Shown piece after piece: positions 50,917 through 60,163 of a DNA stretch of 64,000 nt (position 1 is the stretch's first letter; each line of letters starts with the position of its first letter). The stretch spans positions 16,406 through 80,405 of the forward strand of contig JAIQFH010000034.1 of assembly GCA_020073385.1 (NCBI GenBank), written 5' to 3'. A program made the translations under genes and the position numbers. Origin of the DNA: Terriglobia bacterium. Lineage in GTDB: Bacteria > Acidobacteriota > Terriglobia > Terriglobales > Acidobacteriaceae. The notes under the pieces were generated by a model. The model did not search any database. It saw only the letters and a program-made list of their open reading frames with translations, and was not told the origin of the DNA.

Positions 50917-51023
50917 GTGGTGCCGATGCGCATGTTAGGCGCATTTCCGCACTCCTAGCGGTGCCAAACCCTGTAAAGACGGGCTCGCGCACGTTCCCAA
51001 ATGGTAAAACCCCCGTAAAATAT

Positions 51024-51052
51024 GTGTTTTTCCACAGCCCCATCGGTATAAG
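51024..51052 (+). promoter_or_regulatory. Candidate promoter of the HU gene
   Basis: TATAAG (51047-51052) as -10 with 17 bp to GTGTTT (51024-51029) as a weak -35, in an AT-rich segment 42 bp upstream of the HU start; an AAGGAGG ribosome site is at 51083-51089. Confidence 0.45.
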
Positions 51053-51093
51053 ATAAGCCCGCATTCGATTAAAACGATTCTTAAGGAGGCAGT

Positions 51094-51387
51094 ATGGCTT
51101 CAGGTCTGACCAAAACACAGTTGATTCGGCAACTCGCCGAGAAGACTGAACTTCCCAACAAAACCGCGGCGGCGTTCCTCGAGCACCTCGCCGACACCGC
51201 CATCAAAGAAACCAAGAAGAATGGCATTTTCGTCGTCCCCGGACTCGGCCGCCTGGTGAAAGCGCACCGCAAAGCCCGCACCGGACGCAATCCGCAGACC
51301 GGCGAACCCATCCAGATCAAGGCGAAGACCGTCGTGAAGTTCCGGGTCGCCAAAGCCGCGAAGGACGCGATCGCCCCCAAGAAGTAG
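51094..51387 (+). CDS. hup: HU family DNA-binding protein
   Basis: 97 aa. MASGLTKTQLIRQLAEKTELPNKTAAAFLEHLADTAIKETKKNGIFVVPGLGRLVKAHRKARTGRNPQTGEPIQIKAKTVVKFRVAKAAKDAI is the standard HU/IHF fold; the GRNPQTGEPI arm is the DNA-bending beta ribbon with the conserved Pro. HU compacts and bends DNA in the nucleoid. The strong AAGGAGG ribosome site 5 nt upstream and the terminator 20 bp downstream mark a highly expressed single-gene unit. IHF-like use cannot be excluded, but the sequence is closer to HU. Confidence 0.96.
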   Translation: MASGLTKTQLIRQLAEKTELPNKTAAAFLEHLADTAIKETKKNGIFVVPGLGRLVKAHRKARTGRNPQTGEPIQIKAKTVVKFRVAKAAKDAIAPKK

Positions 51388-51408
51388 TTCTACCTCTTTT
51401 TTCAACTG

Positions 51409-51440
51409 AAGGCCGGCCCGCAAGCCGGCCTTTGATTTTC
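51409..51440 (+). terminator. Intrinsic terminator after HU
   Basis: Perfect 9-bp stem AAGGCCGGC/GCCGGCCTT with loop CCGCAA (51409-51432), followed by TGATTTTC. It lies 21 bp after the HU stop codon. Confidence 0.85.
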
Positions 51441-51463
51441 CAGGCGGTATTTGCAGGAACCAT

Positions 51464-51490
51464 GTGGGGACAGCCGCCTTCGGCCGTCCA
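51464..51490. repeat. Dispersed repeat, family D
   Basis: GTGGGGACAGCCGCCTTCGGCCGTCC, the GGACAGCCG/CGGCTGTCC-type hairpin with one mismatch, between HU and the oxidoreductase gene. Confidence 0.8.
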
Positions 51491-51557
51491 CTCCGAGTGC
51501 AGTCGACGGGGAAGCGACCTGCAGTTCGATCGTCCATCTCCGTGCGACACTACTCCC

Positions 51558-52487
51558 ATGCTCAACTGGATCGTCATCGGAATCGGCGACATCACCACAC
51601 GCCGGGTAATTCCCGCCATTCAGTCTGAACCCAGAAGCTGCCTGTACGGCATCGTCACTCGGGATCCCGCAAAAGCCGCCCAATTCGGCGCGAAAACATG
51701 GACCTCGCTGGAAGCAGCCCTCGCTGATCCCGCAGTGCACGCTGTGTACGTCGGAACGCCCGTATTCCTCCACGCCCCGCAAACCATCGAGGCCCTGCAC
51801 GCGGGAAAACACGTGCTCTGCGAGAAGCCCATGGCGATGAACGAAGCCGAAGCCCGCACCATGGTCAGCGCCGCTGACAAGAGCAGCAGGCTTTTCGGCG
51901 TGGCTTATTACCGCCGCTTCTATCCCAAAGTCCAACGCGCCAAGCAGCTGCTGGAAGCCGGCGCGATAGGCAAGCCAGTGTTTGCGGAACTGACCAATCA
52001 CATGTGGTTCGACGGAACTGGCGAACGCAACTGGCTGTTCGATCGCGCCAAGGCTGGAGGAGGTCCGCTCTTCGACATCGCCTCCCACCGCATCGACGTG
52101 CTTAATTTCCTCTTCGGCAGGCCCCTGCGGGTCACTGGCCAGCTCTCGAATGTTGTTCATCACTGCGCGGTCGAAGACAACGCAACGGTCATGATCGAGT
52201 ATGAAAACAGCGTTCGCGGAATCGTGGACGTTCGCTGGCATTCGAAAATCAATCGTGACGAATGCCGAATCCGGGGAACCGCAGGCGAAATGGAAATGTC
52301 GCCCCTGAACGGCCCGGATCTAATCTATCCCGGCGGCCGTGAGAGCCTTCCCGCTCACCCCAACCTGCACTTTCCTCTGATCGAAAACTTCGTCGACGCT
52401 GTCGAAGGCAAAGCTCCGCTGCAGGCGAGCGGCGCCGCAGCCTACCTAACAGACTGGATTACGGAGCAAGCCCGCCGCCTGCCGTAA
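51558..52487 (+). CDS. Gfo/Idh/MocA family oxidoreductase
   Basis: 309 aa from the ATG at 51558 (MLNWIVIGIGDITTRRVIPAIQSEP). The NAD(P)-binding Rossmann G-x-G-D-I motif is followed by ALADPAVHAVYVGTPVFLHAPQTIEALHAGKHVLCEKPMAMNEAEA, with the E-K-P signature. The C-terminal catalytic sheet (GGGPLFDIASHRIDVLNFLFGRP) has the conserved D-x-x-x-H. Such enzymes act on sugars, inositol or related compounds, or as biliverdin-type reductases; the substrate is unknown. The longer frame from 51432 starts inside the family D repeat and is unlikely. Confidence 0.91.
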   Translation: MLNWIVIGIGDITTRRVIPAIQSEPRSCLYGIVTRDPAKAAQFGAKTWTSLEAALADPAVHAVYVGTPVFLHAPQTIEALHAGKHVLCEKPMAMNEAEARTMVSAADKSSRLFGVAYYRRFYPKVQRAKQLLEAGAIGKPVFAELTNHMWFDGTGERNWLFDRAKAGGGPLFDIASHRIDVLNFLFGRPLRVTGQLSNVVHHCAVEDNATVMIEYENSVRGIVDVRWHSKINRDECRIRGTAGEMEMSPLNGPDLIYPGGRESLPAHPNLHFPLIENFVDAVEGKAPLQASGAAAYLTDWITEQARRLP

Positions 52488-52497
52488 GAGCGGCCGT

Positions 52498-52543
52498 TCT
52501 CTGCGCTCTCTGCGGAGTTCTCAGCATTCTCTGCGGTTCAAAT
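52498..52543. repeat. Dispersed repeat, CTCTGCG type (family E-like)
   Basis: TTCTCTGCGCTCTCTGCGGA and TCTCAGCATTCTCTGCGGTTC, a direct array of the CTCTGCGG arm common in family E repeats, between the oxidoreductase and glnS. Confidence 0.6.
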
Positions 52544-52605
52544 CTGTTGTTTCTCGACCCGGTGTGCCGACCTGAGTCTCCATCTTCGTTGTAAGATCAA
52601 AGATT

Positions 52606-54324
52606 ATGACAACTCCCGCAGGTGCGCCTGAGCCGGGCGCAAGCCCCGCTCCGGAGACGCGCTCCTCTAACTTCCTTCGAGACCGGATCGCTGAAGACCT
52701 GAAGACCAGCAAGTACAACGGACGTGTGCAGACCCGTTTCCCTCCTGAGCCCAACGGCTACCTGCACATTGGCCATGCCAAGGCGATCTGCATCGACTTC
52801 GGTCTCGCCGACGAATTTGGCGGCCACACGAACCTGCGCTTCGACGACACGAATCCAGAGAAGGAAGATGTGGAGTACGTCGAGTCGATCAAGGAAGACA
52901 TCCAGTGGCTCGGCTTTCACTGGGACGGGCTTTTCTACGCGTCGGATTATTTCGGCCAGCTCTATGAGTGGGCGGTCAAGCTGATTAAGGAAGGCAAGGC
53001 GTACGTCGACGACCTCACGGCGGAAGAGATCCGCAAGCATCGCGGCACACTGACGGAACCGGGCAAAGACAGTCCCTATCGAAATCGGTCCGTTGAAGAA
53101 AATCTCAATCTCTTTGAGCGCATGCGGGCCGGTGAGTTTCCCGACGGCTCTCGCGTTTTGCGTGCCAAGATCGACATGTCTTCGCCGAACCTCAACATGC
53201 GCGATCCGGTGATGTACCGCATTCTTCACGCCGAGCATCATCGCACCGGCAACAAGTGGCCCATCTATCCGATGTACGACTACGCCCACGGCCAGTCAGA
53301 CTCACTCGAGAAAGTCACGCATTCGATGTGCTCGCTCGAATTCGCCGATCACCAACCGCTCTACCAATGGTTCATTGAGCAGTTGGGAATCTTTCCCTCG
53401 CAGCAGATCGAATTCGACCGCCTAAGCCTGACCTACACGCTGATGAGCAAGCGCAAGCTCCGCCAGTTGGTCGAGCAAGGTACAGTCCGCGGCTGGGACG
53501 ATCCGCGCATGCCGACGCTCTCAGGCCTGCGTCGCCGCGGCTATACGCGGGAGGCGATCCGCAATTTCGTCACGGCGGCAGGCGTCTCGCGCACCAACGG
53601 CATCGTCGAGCTGGCAATGCTGGAGCACTTTCTACGCGAAGACCTGAACAAACGCTCGCCGCGCGTTATGGCGGTGCTGCGTCCGTTGAAGGTGGTGATC
53701 GACAACTACCCCGAGGGCCAGGCCGAGGAGATGGACGCGACCAACAATCCAGAAGATGAAAGTGCAGGCACGCGCAAAGTCCCGTTCTCGCGGGAACTCT
53801 ACATCGAGCAGGACGATTTTCGTGAAGTACCTCCGCCGAAATACTTCCGGCTCACCCCGGGCCGCGAAGTGCGCCTGCGCTACGGCTATTTCATTACCGC
53901 GAAGAGCGTCGTCAAAAACGACAAGGGGGAAGTGGTCGAAGTCCACTGCACTTATGATCCGGCGACGCGAGGAGGCAACGCTCCCGACGGGCGCAAGGTG
54001 AAGTCAACGATCCATTGGGTCTCGGCGCAGCATGCAGTCGACGCCGAAGTGCGTGTCTACGAAAACCTCTTCACCAAGGAGAACCTTGGCGACCTGGAAG
54101 AGGGCAAGGATCCCCTCGACTATCTGAACCCGAACTCGCTGGAAATAATCCCGCACGCCAAGCTTGAGCCCTCGCTCGCGAATGCCGCGCCGGGCAGCCG
54201 CTACCAGTTCGAACGCCTGGGTTATTTCTGTGCCGACCTCGACTCAAGACCGGGGAAGCCGGTCTTCAACCGCACCGTCGCGCTGAAAGATACCTGGGCG
54301 AAAATAGAGAAGAAGCAATCGTAG
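52606..54324 (+). CDS. glnS: Glutamine--tRNA ligase
   Basis: 572 aa class Ib synthetase. HIGH motif in [29 protein letters not shown] motif in [16 protein letters not shown], then the characteristic [38 protein letters not shown]. The two C-terminal anticodon-binding beta barrels follow ([46 protein letters not shown]). Its presence implies direct charging of tRNA-Gln. The stop codon TAG is part of a GTAGAGACG repeat terminus. Confidence 0.97.
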   Translation: MTTPAGAPEPGASPAPETRSSNFLRDRIAEDLKTSKYNGRVQTRFPPEPNGYLHIGHAKAICIDFGLADEFGGHTNLRFDDTNPEKEDVEYVESIKEDIQWLGFHWDGLFYASDYFGQLYEWAVKLIKEGKAYVDDLTAEEIRKHRGTLTEPGKDSPYRNRSVEENLNLFERMRAGEFPDGSRVLRAKIDMSSPNLNMRDPVMYRILHAEHHRTGNKWPIYPMYDYAHGQSDSLEKVTHSMCSLEFADHQPLYQWFIEQLGIFPSQQIEFDRLSLTYTLMSKRKLRQLVEQGTVRGWDDPRMPTLSGLRRRGYTREAIRNFVTAAGVSRTNGIVELAMLEHFLREDLNKRSPRVMAVLRPLKVVIDNYPEGQAEEMDATNNPEDESAGTRKVPFSRELYIEQDDFREVPPPKYFRLTPGREVRLRYGYFITAKSVVKNDKGEVVEVHCTYDPATRGGNAPDGRKVKSTIHWVSAQHAVDAEVRVYENLFTKENLGDLEEGKDPLDYLNPNSLEIIPHAKLEPSLANAAPGSRYQFERLGYFCADLDSRPGKPVFNRTVALKDTWAKIEKKQS

Positions 54325-54346
54325 AGACGTTGTTTGCAGCGTCTCT
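54321..54346. repeat. Dispersed hairpin GTAGAGACG...CGTCTCT at the glnS stop
   Basis: AGAGACG (54323-54329) and CGTCTCT (54340-54346) pair perfectly around TTGTTTGCAG. The repeat terminus GTAGAGAC contains the glnS stop codon TAG (54322-54324). It lies at a convergent junction. Confidence 0.8.
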
Positions 54347-54433
54347 GCGGGCGGCGTTTCGAAGGCTGGCCAGCGCACGAAGATCGACACTGTGATTTGC
54401 TGGCGAGCGAGACGCAGCGAACTACGGCTCCTG

Positions 54434-55843
54434 CTACTTCGAATTTGCGCTGGCGTTCGCCGCTTTCTCCACACCCGCCAGCATCTTGTCCAACTCTGCG
54501 CGCGACAGAAAGCGCCCGTTTACGATCACCGCTTCAATCTTCTGCGTGTTGCGAATATCTTCCAGCGGGTTCGCATCGAGCAGCACCAGGTCGGCGAGCT
54601 TCCCTTTCTCAATCGTTCCCAGCCGGTCTTCCATGCCCAGAAACTTTGCCGGATTCAGCGTCGCCGCTTGCAGCGCCTCCATCGGGGTGAATCCCGCCGC
54701 CACGAATCGCTGTAACTCCTCATGCAAGCTGAAGCCGGGAAATATATAGACGCCGGGAGGCGTGTCCGTTCCCGCCAGAAAAGGAATCCCCGCGCGATGC
54801 ATCGCATTGACGACTTCAAGCTCCTTCTCCACGAACGCTTTTCGCGTAGCGAGATCGTCGGTGTTGAAGTCGTGTTCGACCTCGTCGGTGAAGCGCTTCC
54901 ATGTCACATCCTTCCAGTATGCGGGGACGTACTTGGCGCGAGTGTCGTGAGCAAAGTCGGTCTGATCGATCAGATTGCCGCCGCGCTCCCAGACCAGCGT
55001 CGGACACTGCCACGTCTGATTCTTTGCCAGGAGAGCAAAGAGGGCCTCGGCCCGCTTCGGATCATAGGTGGAAAGGAATTGTTTCTCCGTCTTCGTTCTT
55101 TTAATGAACTCATCTTCGAGTGGCGAACTACCTTCGAAGATCCCGATCAAGTGTTCGAAGCTCTTCTGTCCGGCATTCGACGCTTCTGAAGCGCGCACCG
55201 CATCCGGCACATGCCCGACCAACGCAATCCCCTGCTTCTTCGCCTCATCGGCGATCGCGAACACCGCCTCACGCGGAATCAGCGATTGCAGCTTGATGAA
55301 ATCCGCCCCGCGACGCCTCAGATCGTCGACAGCCCGCCGCCCGTCCTCCGGCGTCTTGATGGCAATGGAACTGGGAAAGCGCGGTTTCGGGCCGTCGAGC
55401 ATCGGCCCCGACATCACGATCCGCGGTCCGATCAACGTGCCGGCTGAAATTTCCCTGCGCCACTGCTGCAGTGCTTCCAACTCTCCGCCCATGTCGCGCA
55501 CACCTGTGATGCCGTTTGCGATGAACAGCGGTAGCGTGACCTCTTTTCCGCGCGGGAACCAGTCCCCAAACACCATGTGGACGTGCATGTCCCACAAGCC
55601 GGGGATCAGGAACTTGCCGGTTCCATCCACATGAGTGCTGGGCAGTTTTCCGTCAAAGCCGCCGCCTGAGCTGTCGATGGCATCAATTCTTCCGTCGCGC
55701 ACGATGACCGTCTGATGCGGCTTGGCTGGCGCGCCTGTGGCGTCGATGACGGTGACGTCGTGAATGATCAGTGCCGAAGACGTTGACGATTGTCCAAAAC
55801 ACGCGGCGGCGGTTAGCAGCAGGCAGAGCAGGACGCGTTTCAT
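54434..55843 (-). CDS. Exported amidohydrolase, third copy
   Basis: 469 aa. Signal peptide at residues 1-17 (MKRVLLCLLLTAAACFGQ). Metal-site motifs: GLWDMHVHMVFGDWFPRG (HxH), a Lys in DFIKLQSLI, His in GIALVGHVPDAV and KSFEHLIGIFEG, and Asp in FLAGTDTPPGVYIFPG. It belongs to the same broad family as the copies at 25177 and 27605 but is more distant, with a longer central insertion (residues 240-340). The C-terminal helix (LDKMLAGVEKAANASANSK) is not conserved. Substrate unknown. Confidence 0.88.
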   Translation of the reverse strand: MKRVLLCLLLTAAACFGQSSTSSALIIHDVTVIDATGAPAKPHQTVIVRDGRIDAIDSSGGGFDGKLPSTHVDGTGKFLIPGLWDMHVHMVFGDWFPRGKEVTLPLFIANGITGVRDMGGELEALQQWRREISAGTLIGPRIVMSGPMLDGPKPRFPSSIAIKTPEDGRRAVDDLRRRGADFIKLQSLIPREAVFAIADEAKKQGIALVGHVPDAVRASEASNAGQKSFEHLIGIFEGSSPLEDEFIKRTKTEKQFLSTYDPKRAEALFALLAKNQTWQCPTLVWERGGNLIDQTDFAHDTRAKYVPAYWKDVTWKRFTDEVEHDFNTDDLATRKAFVEKELEVVNAMHRAGIPFLAGTDTPPGVYIFPGFSLHEELQRFVAAGFTPMEALQAATLNPAKFLGMEDRLGTIEKGKLADLVLLDANPLEDIRNTQKIEAVIVNGRFLSRAELDKMLAGVEKAANASANSK

Positions 55844-55966
55844 AGGTAGGAGATCTTAGGGGCCCGACTGCGCATCCGTCAAAGCTGGGATCTTCTCAAA
55901 TGCCGGAAAACGCGATAGAGTTTCGGATCTTCCCCGGGGCGCGTAACTCATCGCAGGAGAAAATCC

Positions 55967-56422
55967 ATGGCTCGCAGAGCTTTCCTCACTCGGATGGCGC
56001 AGCTCGCGGCACTACCGTTTCTCACCGCAGGCGGCGTTTTGCAGGGACAATCCAAAAAGCAGCTCAAAATTCTGATGAAGAGCGCGTGGGGTTCCGATGA
56101 TCCCACCAAGGCCGCATTCCCGTTCTCACACGGACTCGCGTTGGCCGAAGCAGGGCACGAGATTCAGATCTACTTGCTTGGCGAAGCCGTCGTGCTGATG
56201 CGCAAGGTCGTGGCTGATGCCGTCATGCCCGTCGGCTGGCCAGCGGTAGGAGAGTTCCTCGGCAAGCTGAAAGCGAAAGGTGTTCAGATCTACGCCTGCG
56301 GTGCTTGCTCGCGTGCACGCGGCGTCACTGAAGCCGATCTTGCCAACTACGGTGCCAGGTTCGGCAGTCCACCTGTCTTCGTCTCGCTGATCGAGTGGGC
56401 AGACCACATCATCACCGAGTAG
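55967..56422 (+). CDS. DsrE family protein with Tat-like signal
   Basis: 151 aa. MARRAFLTRMAQLAALPFLTAGGVLQGQ has a twin-arginine start and hydrophobic h-region, so it is probably exported by Tat. The DsrE-fold core is LKILMKSAWGSDDPTKAAFPFSHGLALAEAGHEIQIYLLGEAVVLMRK, and the conserved Cys lies in VQIYACGACSRARGV. DsrE-type proteins handle sulfur or small-molecule transfer; this small exported form is not well characterised. It converges on nrfA, with a family A repeat between. Confidence 0.84.
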   Translation: MARRAFLTRMAQLAALPFLTAGGVLQGQSKKQLKILMKSAWGSDDPTKAAFPFSHGLALAEAGHEIQIYLLGEAVVLMRKVVADAVMPVGWPAVGEFLGKLKAKGVQIYACGACSRARGVTEADLANYGARFGSPPVFVSLIEWADHIITE

Positions 56423-56430
56423 CCACAATT

Positions 56431-56534
56431 TGTCATGCTGAGGCGCGCTTTTGCGCCGAAGGATCTATGCAATTGCTGAGCAGCGGAATGCTGCCGGCAG
56501 ACTGCATAGGTCCTTCGCTTCGCTCAGGATGACA
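56431..56534. repeat. Dispersed repeat, family A
   Basis: TGTCATGCTGAGGCGCGCTT ... CCTTCGCTTCGCTCAGGATGACA, inverted terminal repeats enclosing about 80 bp, at a convergent junction. Closely similar in plan to 7012-7120. Confidence 0.9.
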
Positions 56535-56542
56535 GCGTGCTT

Positions 56543-58003
56543 TTATTTCCGGTCCCCGCCCACCAGCCCGGTCCCCGAAGCGACGGTCTCAATGTTTGGC
56601 GGATTGTGGCTGGGCGGAGGGCCGCCATGCAAACTTAGCTGTCCGAGACGGCAAAAGTTGATCGCATCTCCCAGGATTCTGGTCGCTTCCTGCGGAGCGT
56701 GGAAGCCCATCGAATTCTCCGACATCACGAAGTCGATCATGAACTCCCCCTTGCGCTGATACTCGCGAGCCTGCGCCAGCTGGGTGTCCGTGGCCCCCTT
56801 TGCCTTCTCTGCTTTGATGTCGTTGATCAGATCGACCAATGCATCCAGCGCCGTGTTACGGAGATTGAAAAATTTGTCCTGGATTTCTTCTGCCCGCGCC
56901 TTCAGCTCCTCTTCGGGAAAATGATGGCACGTCTGGCACGAGCGGTTGATTTTCAGCAGCGGACTGTTCACCTGATGATCGCTGATCTTCAGCCCACCTT
57001 GCCGCATGTAGGGCATGTGGCAATCGGCGCAGGCCACGCCCGAGCGCGCATGCACGCCCTGGTTCCACATCTCGAACTCGGGATGCCGCGCCTTGATCAA
57101 TCCCGCTCCGCTGTCAGGATGGTCCCACTCCTTGATCTTCTGCTCGTCCTCGACCGCGATGATGTCCTCAACCTTCAGTCCTTTTGTCCACGGGAAAGTC
57201 AGCCGCTTGTTCGGCGGCTGGAAATAGTACGTCACATGACATTGGCCGCAAACGAACGAACGCATCTCCTGGCGCGTGGCCATCTTGTTCACGTCGTAGT
57301 TCGGAATGCCCTGTGACGCTTTCAGTGCGCGAATGCCTTCGATAAATGCGGGCCGGGTCACGCGGAGCTGCATGGTCTTCGGATCATGGCAGTCGATGCA
57401 CGCCACAGCATGCTTCACCTGCTGCCGAATCTGCGGATACGTCATGTGCGAATCGCTGATGACGTTGAACCCCTTCATAATGTCACCGTCACCAAGTTTC
57501 AGATAGGTTGTCACCATGGATGCGTGGCAATTCACGCACATCGCCGGGGGCGCGAACTTCTGTCGCTCCGTGAAGGTCTGGTCCTCCAGCATGTAGGCAT
57601 GGCCTCGTCGTTCGCGATAATCGGCGGAAAACGAATATCCCGCCCAGATGGCCTTGAGCCGCGGGTCCTCCTGCAGTTTGGACCGAGCCACCACAGACCG
57701 CGGGTCTGCTTGTGTCGGCGAATGCGGAACACCCTCGCTCCCTCCGTACTTCGTGCGTTCCATGTCCGTGGTGCGCAGGTAAAGGTCATACTGCATGGGA
57801 AAATCCTTGCCCCACGTTGCCGGATCGTCGATCGTGTTATTCAAGTCCACGACGCGGTAGAACGGATTCTTCGCCTCCTGCTTTCGCTCGAAGATATTGA
57901 TTAAAAGCGCGGTCACGGCTAGCGTCGCAACCGCCGCCAAAACCACCACCGCCAGAAAGAGCCGTCGGGACCGGCCAGTTTCAGGATTACTTGGACTGTT
58001 CAT
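56543..58003 (-). CDS. nrfA: Cytochrome c nitrite reductase catalytic subunit (pentahaem)
   Basis: 486 aa with an N-terminal membrane anchor/signal (residues 14-36). It has five haem sites: C156-x2-CH160, C202-CH206, C252-CH256, C325-CH329 and C356-CH360. The first (CVNCH) has His where the E. coli type has Lys (CxxCK), i.e. the CxxCH NrfA variant. Active-site residues are R133 (RRGHAY), Y259 (CHVTYY) and the His of RHPEFEMW. The residue before Y259 is Thr; in E. coli it is a Glu that binds Ca. It reduces nitrite to ammonium in the periplasm. The start overlaps nrfH by 17 nt. Confidence 0.95.
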   Translation of the reverse strand: MNSPSNPETGRSRRLFLAVVVLAAVATLAVTALLINIFERKQEAKNPFYRVVDLNNTIDDPATWGKDFPMQYDLYLRTTDMERTKYGGSEGVPHSPTQADPRSVVARSKLQEDPRLKAIWAGYSFSADYRERRGHAYMLEDQTFTERQKFAPPAMCVNCHASMVTTYLKLGDGDIMKGFNVISDSHMTYPQIRQQVKHAVACIDCHDPKTMQLRVTRPAFIEGIRALKASQGIPNYDVNKMATRQEMRSFVCGQCHVTYYFQPPNKRLTFPWTKGLKVEDIIAVEDEQKIKEWDHPDSGAGLIKARHPEFEMWNQGVHARSGVACADCHMPYMRQGGLKISDHQVNSPLLKINRSCQTCHHFPEEELKARAEEIQDKFFNLRNTALDALVDLINDIKAEKAKGATDTQLAQAREYQRKGEFMIDFVMSENSMGFHAPQEATRILGDAINFCRLGQLSLHGGPPPSHNPPNIETVASGTGLVGGDRK

Positions 58004-58502
58004 GAGGACTCCGGGTAGGAATGGAGATGAGACCGGCCGATGCCGACTCCGAGTGTCCGACGGAATTGTGGCATCGCGTGCACTCGAGACCTTTCGCTTT
58101 GCCGTGCACTACGTTCCCGTCGATCGCCGATGTGATCGATTCGTGGCACCGGCGACAGGCGTTCTCAACCACCTGGTGATCGAACTTGGTGATCTCGATC
58201 GTGTCAGGATATCGGCCGCTAGTGAAATAAAAAGAATGCCAGAATCCGTTGTTCGCCTTCACCGCATATTTCCCCACAATGTTGTGAGGAGTGTGGCAAT
58301 CGTTGCATACCGCCACCGAGTGATGGCTCGATTTCATCCAGGCGTCGTATTGCGTCTGCATCACGTGACAGTTCGCGCAGGCAGCCGGATTGTTCGTCAG
58401 GTAGGAATATCCCTTGGCATAAACAAAAGTGTAGGCCGCGAGCCCAACGGCCACTCCCAGAATGACGGCGGCAAGAAGACTGATTGCGATCGAGCGCTGC
58501 AC
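57987..58502 (-). CDS. nrfH: Cytochrome c nitrite reductase small subunit (tetrahaem quinol dehydrogenase)
   Basis: 171 aa NapC/NirT-type protein. One membrane helix (residues 5-27) anchors four haem sites: C42-CH46 with the following Met (CANCHVM), C66-CH70, C116-CH120 and C141-CH145. NrfH takes electrons from menaquinol and passes them to NrfA. The 17-nt overlap with nrfA shows translational coupling. It has a longer C-terminal tail (SESASAGLISIPTRSPHEQSK) than typical. Upstream on the same strand lie the thiol-redox genes needed for haem attachment. Confidence 0.95.
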   Translation of the reverse strand: MQRSIAISLLAAVILGVAVGLAAYTFVYAKGYSYLTNNPAACANCHVMQTQYDAWMKSSHHSVAVCNDCHTPHNIVGKYAVKANNGFWHSFYFTSGRYPDTIEITKFDHQVVENACRRCHESITSAIDGNVVHGKAKGLECTRCHNSVGHSESASAGLISIPTRSPHEQSK

Positions 58503-58650
58503 GAAGGATTCCCGATTTAAAGCAAGAGAAGAATACGCCTCAGCAACCCCCGCCGAGTTCGCAGAGAAAAGAAAAATGCCTTTACCGTGGTTGAGTTTGT
58601 TGAATTTAAGACCGCGTTTCCACCACTAACGCTTTCTGCGCGACAGTCCA

Positions 58651-59190
58651 CTAGCCGTGTACGTGCGGACTCTGCTTCGGATTGTGGCGCGGAGCAGCTG
58701 GTTCTTTCACGACCTTCACATCAAAGTTGACAGGCAGAGTCTTCGGCGGGAAGCACTGCGCGTTGTCGCAAGCCTGGTACCGTAGCACACCGCGCATGGC
58801 GTACTTTCCCGGTATCACTGACGCCAGCGGATGCACCATCAGGTTGATCGTGAAATCACCGCTATAGACGTTTAACTTTGTATCCGGCGAAAAGGGAAAG
58901 CTCACATCCACGCCATCGGGATATTCAATCTTTCCCAGCACGATGTCGGTTGGCGGATCCATCTTCAGCGCCGTGGGGATCAGGAACTCATCTTTGGGAG
59001 TGTTGGAGTTGATGTGAAAGCCGTGGGCTACACGGAAATTCAGAGTGATCTTCGACTGCTTCGCGCGTTGCGCGGTGACCGGTCCTACCGGGGCCATCGA
59101 AACTGAAGGCGCTTTCCCGGTTTGTCCCCACCCGCTAGCTAGCAGAAAAAATAAACAGACGATCTTCGCAACGCGGTTCGGCAAAATCAT
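58651..59190 (-). CDS. DsbD N-terminal (alpha) domain-like periplasmic protein
   Basis: 179 aa. Signal peptide at residues 1-22 (MILPNRVAKIVCLFFLLASGWG). The immunoglobulin-like DsbD-alpha fold is apparent in ITLNFRVAHGFHINSNTPKDEFLIPTALKM and KYAMRGVLRYQACDNAQCFPPKTLPVNFDVKV, with the redox pair Cys-x4-Cys in YQACDNAQC. In DsbD this domain accepts electrons from the membrane domain; here the membrane part (CcdA) and thioredoxin part (TlpA-like) are separate genes upstream. It probably reduces apocytochrome thiols or another periplasmic partner. It has a small gap to nrfH. Confidence 0.85.
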   Translation of the reverse strand: MILPNRVAKIVCLFFLLASGWGQTGKAPSVSMAPVGPVTAQRAKQSKITLNFRVAHGFHINSNTPKDEFLIPTALKMDPPTDIVLGKIEYPDGVDVSFPFSPDTKLNVYSGDFTINLMVHPLASVIPGKYAMRGVLRYQACDNAQCFPPKTLPVNFDVKVVKEPAAPRHNPKQSPHVHG

Positions 59191-59356
59191 CCGTGAGACT
59201 CCGGCAAGCCCTGCCCAAATCCTAGTCGGGCCAGCGCTCGCTTTCTATTGTCAATTCTGGGGCTTCGACGCCGGGAGCGAGTCTTGCAGAACTCCCGTTC
59301 CCGCATAGGTGTTTGCCCTGCACAAACGCTAACGGCTCAGGCGAGAGAAACCAAGG

Positions 59357-60163
59357 TTACCTGGGGCCAATGAGGGCACTGACCGTTGCCGGACTCCCAG
59401 CCTGTGTATTCAGCGCCTTCTTGATGGCATCCTCGATCTCGCTCCTGCCCTCGAGTCCCATGATCTTGTCCACGATCTTGCCGTCACGGCCGATGAAGAA
59501 ACTCTCGGGTAGCGCCGGGACGCCTCCGTAAGCATCGCCCACAGCTTCCTTCCCAAGTACCACGGGATAGTTCATCCCCATATCTTTGGCGAACCGGGCA
59601 ATCTCATCCTTGCCGGAATCATCCATCGCAACGCCGACAATTTGCAGACCCTGCGCTCCGTATTGATTTTGCAGTTCGACCAGCCAGGGAGTCTCGATCT
59701 TGCACGGCCCGCACCACGTAGCCCAGAAGTTCACCACAACGGCTTTGCCACGCAGCGACGACAGACTCACACTCTTGCCATCCAGGGTCTCGAGTGTGAA
59801 ATCGGGGGCTGGCGTCCCGTATCCGACTCCAAGCGGGTGATCCGTTCCCGAGCGCCGCGCCGTGTGAAATCCGAAGTAGAGCATCCCCGCCGCCACTAGC
59901 GCGACCACAACCAGCGCGAGAGGATTCCGGCGCCTGGGAGGAACCGTCGGTTCTACCGGAGGAACTGCGGAAGGTTCCGGACTGTAATTCGTCTGCAATG
60001 GCACCACCGGCCTGCCGCACACCTCGCAGGTTGCCGCTCCCGGGTCAAGTTCTGGCGCGGTGCCGGCGTTCTCCAAAGAAGCTCCACACTTCGGACACCA
60101 TTGCGTACTCTCAACCTTCGTCTCGTTCGATTGTTCACCCATCAACATAGATCTAGACCTCAC
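59357..60163 (-). CDS. Membrane-anchored TlpA/ResA-like thioredoxin with N-terminal zinc ribbon
   Basis: 268 aa from a GTG at 60163 that overlaps the ccdA stop by 4 nt; an ATG at 60142 is an alternative. A cytosolic zinc ribbon (WCPKCGASLENAG, ATCEVCGRPVV) is followed by a membrane helix (residues about 82-100, NPLALVVVALVAAGMLYFGF) and a thioredoxin fold with W-C-G-P-C-K in NFWATWCGPCKIETPWL and the cis-Pro in GGVPALPESFF. ResA/TlpA proteins reduce the CxxCH cysteines of apocytochromes c, which suits the NrfHA haem proteins downstream. The zinc ribbon on the inner face is unusual for a TlpA and unexplained. Confidence 0.9.
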   Translation of the reverse strand: MRSRSMLMGEQSNETKVESTQWCPKCGASLENAGTAPELDPGAATCEVCGRPVVPLQTNYSPEPSAVPPVEPTVPPRRRNPLALVVVALVAAGMLYFGFHTARRSGTDHPLGVGYGTPAPDFTLETLDGKSVSLSSLRGKAVVVNFWATWCGPCKIETPWLVELQNQYGAQGLQIVGVAMDDSGKDEIARFAKDMGMNYPVVLGKEAVGDAYGGVPALPESFFIGRDGKIVDKIMGLEGRSEIEDAIKKALNTQAGSPATVSALIGPR

